From: Chitinophagaceae bacterium
GTDB lineage: Bacteria; Bacteroidota; Bacteroidia; Chitinophagales; Chitinophagaceae
Length of the DNA: 6,258 nucleotides
Direction: 5' to 3'
NCBI GenBank assembly: GCA_947442905.1
Contig: CANEWV010000107.1
Location: 1-6,258, forward strand
The first letter of the stretch is position 1. Every line of letters begins with the position of its first letter. Under the pieces are notes generated by a model, which ran no database searches, had not been told where the DNA came from, and worked only from the letters and a program-made list of their open reading frames with translations. This document shows positions 1 through 5,851 of this stretch, piece after piece. Position numbers and translations under genes: made by a program.

Positions 1-1015
1 CAACACCTGGGATATCCTTGACACCAAAGAGTCCTGTCAAATCGTTGTAGCGTCCGCCACCACCAATACTGCCCATGCTCACCCCTAAAGCTTTTACTTC
101 AAAAATAATGCCGGTGTAATAGTTTAGGCCGCGCGCTAAAGTAAAATCTGCTACCAAATTTACATTTGGAAATGCTGTAAAATGTTCGAGTAAAGTATTG
201 ATTTCTTGGAGCCCTTCTTGTCCTTCTGGAATACCGCCAATAAGCGCCGTTAACTGATCTACTTTTTCGGTATTTGATCCGCTAATTTGTAAATATTTTT
301 CGATGGTGGCAATTTGTGTTTCGTCAAGACCACGACCACTTAATTCTTCTTTTACTTTTTCGATACCAATTTTATCTAGCTTATCAATGGCAACGGTAAT
401 GTCAATCATTTTATCGGCGCCGCCACAAACCGCAGCTAGTGCCACTAAAATTTTTCGGCTATTGATTCTGATTTCTACCGGTAGTTTTAATTTTTCAAAT
501 ACCGATGCGTAAATATGTGTGAGCTCTAATTCATTTAATAAACTGCTGCTTCCAACAACGTCGGCATCGCACTGGTAAAACTCACGGTATCTTCCTTTTT
601 GTGGACGATCGGCTCTCCAAACCGGTTGCATTTGGTAACGCTTAAACGGCATGGTTAACTGCGCGTGGTTCATGGCCACATAGCGCGCAAAGGGTATGGT
701 TAAATCGTAACGAAGTGCTCTTTCGGTGATGTCTTTGCTGCTTTTTCCGTCCATTACTTTTTGAAAAGCAGCAGTGGTGGCCTCCTGTTTAGCAGGGTTG
801 TCCAACCCATTATTTAAAATCTTGAATATAAGCTTGTCGCCCTCTTCGCCATATTTTCCCATTAAAGTCTCCAAATTTTCCATGGCGGGCGTCTCAAGTG
901 GTTGGAAACCATAGAGTTCGAACACTTTTTGGATGGTTTGGAGGATATAACCACGTTTATGAACTACTGCAGCACTAAAATCTCGGGTACCTTGGGGTAG
1001 GGAAGGTTTGCTCAT
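1..1015 (-). CDS. hisS: Histidyl-tRNA synthetase, N-terminal 338 residues (3' end outside window)
   Basis: Class II aminoacyl-tRNA synthetase that charges tRNA-His with histidine in the cytoplasm. I translated the reverse strand from the ATG at 1015; the frame stays open to position 2. The N-terminus begins MSKPSLPQGTRDF, the usual HisRS opening. Further motifs are LRYDLTIPFARY (residues 101-112), motif 2 with RADRPQKGRYREFYQCD (134-150), the histidine-binding loop LARGLNYYTG (293-302) and GGGRYNDLTG (319-328), which leads into motif 3. About 110-120 residues, the rest of motif 3 and the anticodon-binding domain, should lie outside the window, since family members are about 450 residues. Residues about 68-98 form an insertion absent from the E. 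coli type but, as I recall, usual in Bacteroidota. The gene is divergent from the next one and has its own promoter at 1037-1044. The identification is secure. Confidence 0.97.
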   Translation of the reverse strand, partial: MSKPSLPQGTRDFSAAVVHKRGYILQTIQKVFELYGFQPLETPAMENLETLMGKYGEEGDKLIFKILNNGLDNPAKQEATTAAFQKVMDGKSSKDITERALRYDLTIPFARYVAMNHAQLTMPFKRYQMQPVWRADRPQKGRYREFYQCDADVVGSSSLLNELELTHIYASVFEKLKLPVEIRINSRKILVALAAVCGGADKMIDITVAIDKLDKIGIEKVKEELSGRGLDETQIATIEKYLQISGSNTEKVDQLTALIGGIPEGQEGLQEINTLLEHFTAFPNVNLVADFTLARGLNYYTGIIFEVKALGVSMGSIGGGGRYNDLTGLFGVKDIPGV

Positions 1016-1036
1016 AAAATGGGTTGGTTATGACTG

Positions 1037-1044
1037 CAAAGATA
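1037..1044 (-). promoter_or_regulatory. hisS: Bacteroidota-type -7 promoter element for hisS
   Basis: On the minus strand this reads TATCTTTG, a full match to the -7 consensus TAnnTTTG of Bacteroidota primary sigma factors. It lies 21 bases before the hisS ATG, so transcription would begin near position 1030 and leave a leader of about 15 bases. No good -33 TTG element is visible at the usual 17-19 base spacing; a TTTTG lies closer than expected. The match and position are seen; the activity is inferred. Confidence 0.65.
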
Positions 1045-1139
1045 CCAAAGTCTTGCAAAATGGGGCTGATTTACTGGTTTATGGAATTTCAATCTTACCC
1101 TATCTAATTATAAATCAGACAATAAATTGCAAACTGAGG

Positions 1140-1164
1140 TTAAAAAAGAGGGGGGCTTTTTTAA
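1140..1164. repeat. Perfect 9-bp inverted repeat with a G-rich loop
   Basis: The arm TTAAAAAAG (1140-1148) is exactly complementary to CTTTTTTAA (1156-1164), with loop AGGGGGG (1149-1155). It lies between the divergent hisS and the 77-residue membrane-protein gene, about 44 bases before the latter's start. As RNA it would give a hairpin with an A/U-rich stem. It could be a weak terminator, a leader structure or a protein-binding palindrome. No gene ends here on either strand, so a normal end-of-gene terminator is unlikely. The function is unknown. Confidence 0.6.
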
Positions 1165-1207
1165 ATAATTAAGTAAATTGCTCACCCCATTAAAAACTAA
1201 TTGTTAA

Positions 1208-1441
1208 ATGGATAACGATTTTAGGTCTAGACAAGAGAAAAGTTATATTTTGATGCGGAGAATCTATGATTTTTCGATGTCATTCTTAATTTTAGGCATG
1301 GCAGTAGTGATGTTTTTTGGAGCAAAACTTGGCATCATGCAACTTGTAGATGTAGACCCATTATTTAGATATCTATTTGGTGGCATTTGTTTATTGTATG
1401 GTGGTTTTAGATTGTATAGAGGTATCTATCCAAACTATTAG
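1208..1441 (+). CDS. Small two-helix membrane protein of unknown function (77 aa)
   Basis: I do not recognise a named family. The protein has a charged N-terminus (MDNDFRSRQEK), then two predicted membrane segments: about residues 22-39 (SMSFLILGMAVVMFFGA) and about 53-69 (FRYLFGGICLLYGGF). A short loop with VDVDP joins them, and the tail is basic and aromatic (RLYRGIYPNY). It is probably an inner-membrane protein with both ends on the same side; the basic residues at both ends suggest the cytoplasm. It starts a three-gene run, with 16 bases to the PstS-like gene, so the product probably acts with the binding protein and the TPR protein. There is no Shine-Dalgarno, which is normal in this phylum. 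A later in-frame ATG at 1253 (residue 16, before RRIYDF) would keep both helices and is an alternative start. The helix pattern and operon position make a real gene likely; the function is unknown. Confidence 0.8.
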   Translation: MDNDFRSRQEKSYILMRRIYDFSMSFLILGMAVVMFFGAKLGIMQLVDVDPLFRYLFGGICLLYGGFRLYRGIYPNY

Positions 1442-1457
1442 CCTTAAAATTGTGTGT

Positions 1458-2381
1458 ATGAAAAAGACGTGGCGAAATTGGGCAGTTGTAAGCGTTGTTT
1501 TTTTAACAATGTCTTGCGGCAATAAAAACACAAAAATAACTTCGGAGGATTCTCCTACAGCGGGTACCATTCATATCAGCGTAGATGAGAGTTTTAAGCC
1601 GGTGATGGAGCAGCAAATAAAAGTGCACCACTCGTCTTTTCCGAATACAAAAATTGAAGTCTCTTACAAATCGGAAGCGGATTGTTTTAGAGACTTACAA
1701 CAAGATAGCACCCGAATGGTGATTGTAGCTAGAGGGCTCAATAAACAGGAGGACACGTTCTTTGAAAATCAATTGTCATACCCCGTTCAATATGGTGAAC
1801 TCGCATATGATGCGGTTGCTATTATTTATAACAGGGCAGGAAAAGACAGTGTATTCAACGTTGAAAAGCTGCGTAAAATTTTAAGTGGCCAAACAGCAAC
1901 CACGGTAGTCATGGATGGAAATTCTGCTACTAGTACGGTTCGGTATTTGCGTGATACGATTTTACATGGCGCTCCCTTTGGACCCAATGTTGTAGCTGCA
2001 AAAAATAGCGAAGACGTTTTAGCAAAAGTAGCCGAAAGAGCCGATGCTATTGGTTTTGTAGGACTTAGCTGGATTGGTGATTCGTACAATGCAACGCAAC
2101 TTGAATATTTAAAAAAAGTAAATTTAGGCCTTGTAGAATGTACCAAGTGCGAAGAAAAAGGTTTGTATGCTAGACCTTCGCAGGCAACTATTTCGAGAGG
2201 TCAGTACGCACTTTCTCGTCCGGTGTATTATATCTTAAAAGAAAATGCTACAGGATTAGGAACAGGATTTATGAATTTTATGAGTCTCGAAAGAGGACAA
2301 TTGATTTTTAGGCGCGCAAGTTTGGTCCCCGCAAAAATGGGATTTAGCAGACGTACCGGAACAATAAAAAACGCAGATTAA
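1458..2381 (+). CDS. PstS-like periplasmic substrate-binding lipoprotein (307 aa)
   Basis: Likely a lipid-anchored periplasmic binding protein of the PstS/PBP-like fold, which binds phosphate or a similar anion. The ATG at 1458 is chosen because it gives a clean lipoprotein signal, MKKTWRNW, then a hydrophobic core, then LTMSC with Cys20 as the lipidation site. Longer in-frame starts, such as 1377, run into the upstream gene and lose this signal. Family-like stretches are GTIHISVDESFKPVM (36-50, first beta strand), AYDAVAIIYN (117-126), DAIGFVGLSWIGD (196-208), YALSRPVYYILK (250-261) and a C-terminal FMNFMSLERGQ (271-281) leading to LVPA. The usual anion-binding Ser-Gly-Thr loop is only loosely matched by GNSATST (154-160), so phosphate specificity is unproven. 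No acidic residue follows Cys20 closely, which argues weakly against surface export. A CTKC motif at 228-231 is odd. No ABC permease or ATPase gene is adjacent. The gap to the next gene is 22 bases. Confidence 0.88.
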   Translation: MKKTWRNWAVVSVVFLTMSCGNKNTKITSEDSPTAGTIHISVDESFKPVMEQQIKVHHSSFPNTKIEVSYKSEADCFRDLQQDSTRMVIVARGLNKQEDTFFENQLSYPVQYGELAYDAVAIIYNRAGKDSVFNVEKLRKILSGQTATTVVMDGNSATSTVRYLRDTILHGAPFGPNVVAAKNSEDVLAKVAERADAIGFVGLSWIGDSYNATQLEYLKKVNLGLVECTKCEEKGLYARPSQATISRGQYALSRPVYYILKENATGLGTGFMNFMSLERGQLIFRRASLVPAKMGFSRRTGTIKNAD

Positions 2382-2403
2382 AAACAACTATAAAAACAGG
2401 CAA

Positions 2404-4203
2404 ATGAAGAAGATTGTTTCTTTGATGGTAACAGCACTTTTAGCTGTTCAGTGTTTGATGGCTCAAGTTTCGGAAGGAATTAGACATCTCGATTATGAAA
2501 AATACAAGAGTGCGCGTACTTCTTTAAAAGCTGCGTATGACGCCAATTCAAAAGACCCTCAAGTGGTGTATTGGTATGGCCAAGCACTGATTGTTTCTGA
2601 AGTTGGTGAAACACCAAAACCAGAAGATGTAAATAGTGCAAAGGAAGTTTACCAAAAAGGGATTCAGGATATTCCTAACGATCCGTTATTAGTAGTTGGC
2701 CTTGCGCATATTGAGTTATTACAAGGTGGCGACATCAATAGCATTAAGCAAAAGTTTGAGCAGGCTATTACCACTGCCACCGAAACCAAAGGAAAATTTA
2801 AGGGTCGTGTAAATAGCGCGGTATTAAATGCAATTGGTCGTGCCAACGCTAGCGTAGGTGCTAACCAAGGCGATCACGTATACGCCATCGAAAAACTAAA
2901 GCTTGCTGCAGACCAGGAATTAGCCCCTGCCGACGTTTTTGTAAACATTGGTATCAACTATTTAAGAATGGGTGGTGAAAATGGTGGTGAAGCCGTAAAA
3001 GCTTTTACGGAAGCAGCTTCTCGTGATCCAAAAAATGCACGTGCGTTTTACAGAATTGGTAAGATCTACCAATCTCAAAACAACAAAGATTTGTTTGAAG
3101 AATTTTTCAATAAAGCCATTGCGGCAGATGCTAGTTTTCCGCCAGTTTACTATGCACTATACCGTTACTACTCTGATAAAGATGTAAACAAAGCAAAAGA
3201 TTATTTAGACAAGTTTGTAAGCACTGCAGACAAAGATCCACGCAACGAAATTTTATTTGCTGACTATTTATTTAGAGCTGGAAAATATTCTGAGTCTTTA
3301 GCAAAACTAAAAGAATTAGAAGCTGGACTTGGTATGTCACAAGTGCCACGTATTGCCGTTGTGTATGCGTATAACTATGACCGTTTAGGCGACTCTGTTC
3401 AAGCAAAAACCTATATCCAAGGATTCCTTGATAAGGCCGCTGCCATTGACATTCAGCCTGCCGACTATGAGCTAGGTGTAAAAGTATTAACTAAGTTTCC
3501 AGGTAGCGAAGCGCAGGCTTCTGCATATATCGAAAAAGCAATTTCACTGGATACTGTTAAGCAAAATAAAATTGCCTACATGAGTACGGCTGCCGATATT
3601 TTTGGTCGTGCTAAAGCGTATGGTGAGCAGTTAAAATGGATGAAGCGTCAACTAGAAATGAAAGGTGCTTTAACAGAAGCAGATCATTATAAATTATCAT
3701 CAACTGCATTTAATGCGGGTGCATTTGTTGAAACCATTGAGTATGCAAGAGCATACATGGTAGCGTTTCCTGACAAGCCACAACCGTATAGCTTTTTTAA
3801 GCGTGCTGCATTAAAAAGCACTACTGATACTGCTCAGATTGTAACCTTACTAGATGAATTAGATGCAGTGTATACAAAAATTGGTGCAGACAAGTTCAAA
3901 AAAGAGATTTTTGTGAATGCTTACTTTAAGCTTGTGTACTATGTAGGTGCGTTTAACAACCTTAAAAAGAACCCTGATTTTAAAGTAAAATCTGATGGTA
4001 CCCGTACAGCTGTTGTTGATCAATTTTTAGCTACTTGCGAAAAAGCGTTAAACATTACAGATCAAATGATTACGTTATATCCAGATGCTGCAGATGAAAA
4101 CAACAAATTTGCCTCTGAGCAGCGTGTTGCCATCCAAAAAAACATCGATTATTACTCTAAACCACAAGGTAAACCAGCAGCTGCGCCAGTTAAAAAAGGC
4201 TAA
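2404..4203 (+). CDS. Secreted TPR-repeat protein (599 aa)
   Basis: This is a periplasmic or outer-membrane-associated scaffold made mostly of TPR-like helical repeats, a fold that usually binds other proteins; the partner is not known. The ATG at 2404 gives a clear signal peptide, MKKIVSLMVTALLAVQC, probably cut after Ala20 (LMA|Q). Cys17 is preceded by Gln, so it is not a good lipobox. Recognisable repeats include about residues 28-62 (YEKYKSARTSLKAAY, then DPQVVYWYGQALIV), 177-210 (VFVNIGINYLRMG, then AVKAFTEAASRDP) and 211-245 (NARAFYRIGKIYQSQ, then FFNKAIAADASF). Weaker repeats are near 246-310 and 368-450. The C-terminus ends in a low-complexity Lys/Pro/Ala tail (PQGKPAAAPVKKG). It is the last gene of its operon and is followed by a strong terminator. 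From memory, Bacteroidota often pair such a protein with a PstS-like protein downstream of ExbB/ExbD/TonB genes; those are not in this window. Confidence 0.88.
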   Translation: MKKIVSLMVTALLAVQCLMAQVSEGIRHLDYEKYKSARTSLKAAYDANSKDPQVVYWYGQALIVSEVGETPKPEDVNSAKEVYQKGIQDIPNDPLLVVGLAHIELLQGGDINSIKQKFEQAITTATETKGKFKGRVNSAVLNAIGRANASVGANQGDHVYAIEKLKLAADQELAPADVFVNIGINYLRMGGENGGEAVKAFTEAASRDPKNARAFYRIGKIYQSQNNKDLFEEFFNKAIAADASFPPVYYALYRYYSDKDVNKAKDYLDKFVSTADKDPRNEILFADYLFRAGKYSESLAKLKELEAGLGMSQVPRIAVVYAYNYDRLGDSVQAKTYIQGFLDKAAAIDIQPADYELGVKVLTKFPGSEAQASAYIEKAISLDTVKQNKIAYMSTAADIFGRAKAYGEQLKWMKRQLEMKGALTEADHYKLSSTAFNAGAFVETIEYARAYMVAFPDKPQPYSFFKRAALKSTTDTAQIVTLLDELDAVYTKIGADKFKKEIFVNAYFKLVYYVGAFNNLKKNPDFKVKSDGTRTAVVDQFLATCEKALNITDQMITLYPDAADENNKFASEQRVAIQKNIDYYSKPQGKPAAAPVKKG

Positions 4204-4236
4204 AGGGCTATTTCCTTTAAAATAATGCTAAAAAAG

Positions 4237-4259
4237 ACTCCCCAAATTGGGGAGTTTTT
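4237..4259 (+). terminator. Rho-independent terminator after the TPR gene
   Basis: The stem ACTCCCC (4237-4243) pairs with GGGGAGT (4249-4255) around the loop AAATT, followed by a T run to 4259. An A run on the 5' side (4231-4235) can lengthen the stem against the T run. It begins 33 bases after the TPR stop codon and ends 49 bases before nuoA. It should therefore separate the envelope operon from the complex I operon. Confidence 0.88.
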
Positions 4260-4281
4260 CGTTTATATCCCTTCTGGGGTG

Positions 4282-4289
4282 TATTTTTG
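4282..4289 (+). promoter_or_regulatory. Bacteroidota-type -7 promoter element for the nuo operon
   Basis: TATTTTTG is a full match to TAnnTTTG and is followed by CGGC. It lies 19 bases upstream of the nuoA ATG and just downstream of the terminator. The predicted start site near 4296 leaves a leader of only about 12 bases. The expected -33 TTG is poor: the region 17-21 bases upstream reads TTTTCG. The position between a terminator and the first nuo gene supports the call. Confidence 0.7.
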
Positions 4290-4308
4290 CGGCGACTAAA
4301 ACAAGTAT

Positions 4309-4710
4309 ATGACTTGGAGTACAATTTTGATGGATGCATCTGCTACCAATCTCGCCTCTAACTACCTTCCAATTGGCATACAATTAATTTTTGCTGCTGG
4401 TTTTGTTGCCACCATGATTGGTGTGTCACAATGGGTAGGACCTAAACGTAATACTTCTGATAAATTAGAAAACTTTGCGAGTGGAATTGAAACCCACGGT
4501 GATGCAAGACAACCTATGGCGATCAAGTATTTTTTAGTAGCCATTTTGTTTGTGTTGTTTGATGTAGAAGTTATTTTCTTTTATCCGTACGCGGTTAATT
4601 TTAGAGAACTAGGATGGGCTGGATATAGCGCTGTTCTTATGTTTGTAGGCTTTTTCTTAGTGGGCTTTATTTACATTATCAAAAAGGGTGCACTTACTTG
4701 GGAAGATTAA
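4309..4710 (+). CDS. nuoA: NADH-quinone oxidoreductase subunit A (133 aa)
   Basis: Small membrane-arm subunit of respiratory complex I, homologous to mitochondrial ND3, located where the hydrophilic and membrane arms meet near the quinone channel. Three membrane helices are visible: about residues 21-43 (IGIQLIFAAGFVATMIGVSQ), 72-93 (KYFLVAILFVLFDVEVIFFY) and 105-124. The family signature VGPKR...DKLENF (43-56), GDARQPMAIKYFLVAILF (64-81) and the acidic FDVE (84-87) before YPYAV are all present. In the loop after helix 1 the usual Y-E-x-G reads FASG (56-59), so the common Glu is Ala here. The length is normal for the family. The gene opens the nuo operon, with 16 bases to nuoB and no Shine-Dalgarno. 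An in-frame ATG at residue 8 is a less likely alternative start. Confidence 0.96.
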   Translation: MTWSTILMDASATNLASNYLPIGIQLIFAAGFVATMIGVSQWVGPKRNTSDKLENFASGIETHGDARQPMAIKYFLVAILFVLFDVEVIFFYPYAVNFRELGWAGYSAVLMFVGFFLVGFIYIIKKGALTWED

Positions 4711-4726
4711 TTTTAATATAAATACT

Positions 4727-5317
4727 ATGTCACGTCCAGTACGATTTAATACCACACCTATTTTAGCCACAACTGCAGATGCAGTGGGTGCTGTAGAAGC
4801 GCCTCCGGGTTTTACAGGTGAAGGTTTTTTTACCACTCAGCTTAGTAGCGTAGTGGGTCTTGCACGTAAAAATTCGATATGGCCTTTACCATTTGCCACT
4901 TCTTGTTGTGGTATTGAGTTTATGGCAACCATGGGATCGCATTACGACCTTTCTCGTTTTGGTTCGGAGCGTGTGGGTTTTTCGCCACGCCAATGTGACC
5001 TTCTGATGGTAATGGGTACCATTGCTAAAAAAATGGGTCCTGTACTACGTCAGGTATACCTTCAAATGGCAGAGCCTCGTTGGGTAATTGCTATTGGTGC
5101 TTGTGCATCAAGCGGTGGGATATTTGACACCTACAGCGTACTCCAAGGTATTGACCAGGTAATTCCTGTAGACGTATACGTACCAGGCTGTCCTCCAAGA
5201 CCAGAAGCTATTTTAGATGGCTTTATGAAAATTCAGGATTTAGTGGGAGAGGAAAGCATTCGTCGTAGACATTCTGAACAATACAAAACATTATTAAACT
5301 CTTACGGTATTCAATAA
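4727..5317 (+). CDS. nuoB: NADH-quinone oxidoreductase subunit B (196 aa)
   Basis: Complex I connecting-module subunit (PSST homologue) that carries the last iron-sulfur cluster, N2, which passes electrons to quinone. All four cluster ligands are seen: the tandem Cys60-Cys61 in LPFATSCCGIEFMA, Cys126 in AIGACASSGG and Cys155 in VPGCPPRPEA. Their spacing is that of the family. Other conserved parts are the loop after the tandem cysteines with SRFGSERVGFSPRQCD (76-91) and the stretch MGPVLRQVYLQMAEPRWV (103-120). The ATG at 4727 is chosen because it lies 16 bases after the nuoA stop and starts MSRPVRFN. The longer in-frame start at 4688 overlaps nuoA by 23 bases and adds 13 residues that do not look conserved. 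The first 40 or so residues are variable in the family. Confidence 0.97.
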   Translation: MSRPVRFNTTPILATTADAVGAVEAPPGFTGEGFFTTQLSSVVGLARKNSIWPLPFATSCCGIEFMATMGSHYDLSRFGSERVGFSPRQCDLLMVMGTIAKKMGPVLRQVYLQMAEPRWVIAIGACASSGGIFDTYSVLQGIDQVIPVDVYVPGCPPRPEAILDGFMKIQDLVGEESIRRRHSEQYKTLLNSYGIQ

Positions 5318-5323
5318 TCAAGT

Positions 5324-5830
5324 ATGGCACTTACCAACCAGGACATTCAAAACAAGTTGCAAGAAAAATTTGGAGACCTAGTTTCTAATTTTGAAGAATC
5401 GTATGGCCTATTAAGTTTTGAGGCAACTGCTGCTAACAATTTAAAAGTGTTACAGTTTTTGTATGACGAACCAAGTTTACAATTTCAATTTTTAACAGAT
5501 ATCTGTGGCGTAAATTTTCCGGATGATGCTGGACGCGAAATTTCTGTAGTATATCACTTACACAACCTTACAGAAAATATTCGTTTGCGTTTTAAAATAT
5601 TTGTTCCTGTTGCAGCGCCTGATGTTTTTACGGCTTGCAATTTATTTTCAAGTGCCAATTGGATGGAGCGCGAAACCTACGATTTCTATGGCGTTAATTT
5701 TGTAGGTCATCCCAACCTAAAAAGAATTTTAAATGTGGATGAGATGGATTATTTCCCACTCAGAAAAGAATATCCTTTAGAAGATCAAACAAGAATTGAC
5801 AAAGACGACGAAATGTTTGGAAGAGGATAA
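5324..5830 (+). CDS. nuoC: NADH-quinone oxidoreductase subunit C (168 aa)
   Basis: Complex I subunit of the connecting module (30-kDa subunit homologue), on the cytoplasmic side next to NuoB and NuoD; it carries no cofactor and has a structural role. The core domain reads LTDICGVNFPDD (57-68), then RLRFKIFVPVAAP (87-99). It continues into the signature WMERETYDFYGVNFVGHPNL (113-132) and the C-terminal FPLRKEYPLED (144-154), all typical of the family. It is a separate gene, unlike the fused nuoCD of E. coli. It lies only 6 bases after nuoB, implying translation within the same transcript. The end, ...DDEMFGRG, is short, as expected for a stand-alone NuoC. Confidence 0.96.
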   Translation: MALTNQDIQNKLQEKFGDLVSNFEESYGLLSFEATAANNLKVLQFLYDEPSLQFQFLTDICGVNFPDDAGREISVVYHLHNLTENIRLRFKIFVPVAAPDVFTACNLFSSANWMERETYDFYGVNFVGHPNLKRILNVDEMDYFPLRKEYPLEDQTRIDKDDEMFGRG

Positions 5831-5851
5831 TAACCAAAATAATTAAACGAC

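Noticed and set aside
303..512. Plus-strand open frame of 69 codons
   Set aside because: It lies wholly inside hisS on the opposite strand, whose translation is clearly conserved here; its product is Ser/Ile-rich with no recognisable motif.
1016..1207. T-box or other riboswitch upstream of hisS
   Set aside because: The hisS leader is predicted to be only about 15 bases and shows no T-box sequence; the hairpin at 1140-1164 lies upstream of the hisS promoter and so is not in its transcript.
1377..1457. N-terminal extension of the PstS-like gene using an upstream ATG
   Set aside because: It would overlap the 77-residue gene by 65 bases and bury the lipoprotein signal peptide that begins at 1458.
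1826..2146. Minus-strand open frame of 106 codons
   Set aside because: It is antisense to the conserved PstS-like coding region and has no family resemblance, promoter or start context of its own.
2664..2846. Minus-strand open frame of 60 codons
   Set aside because: It is a shadow of the TPR gene, with no independent support.
4362..4544. Minus-strand open frame of 60 codons
   Set aside because: It is a shadow of nuoA, a highly conserved gene on the other strand.
4688..4726. N-terminal extension of nuoB
   Set aside because: It overlaps the end of nuoA and adds residues that do not look like NuoB; the ATG at 4727 fits the operon spacing.
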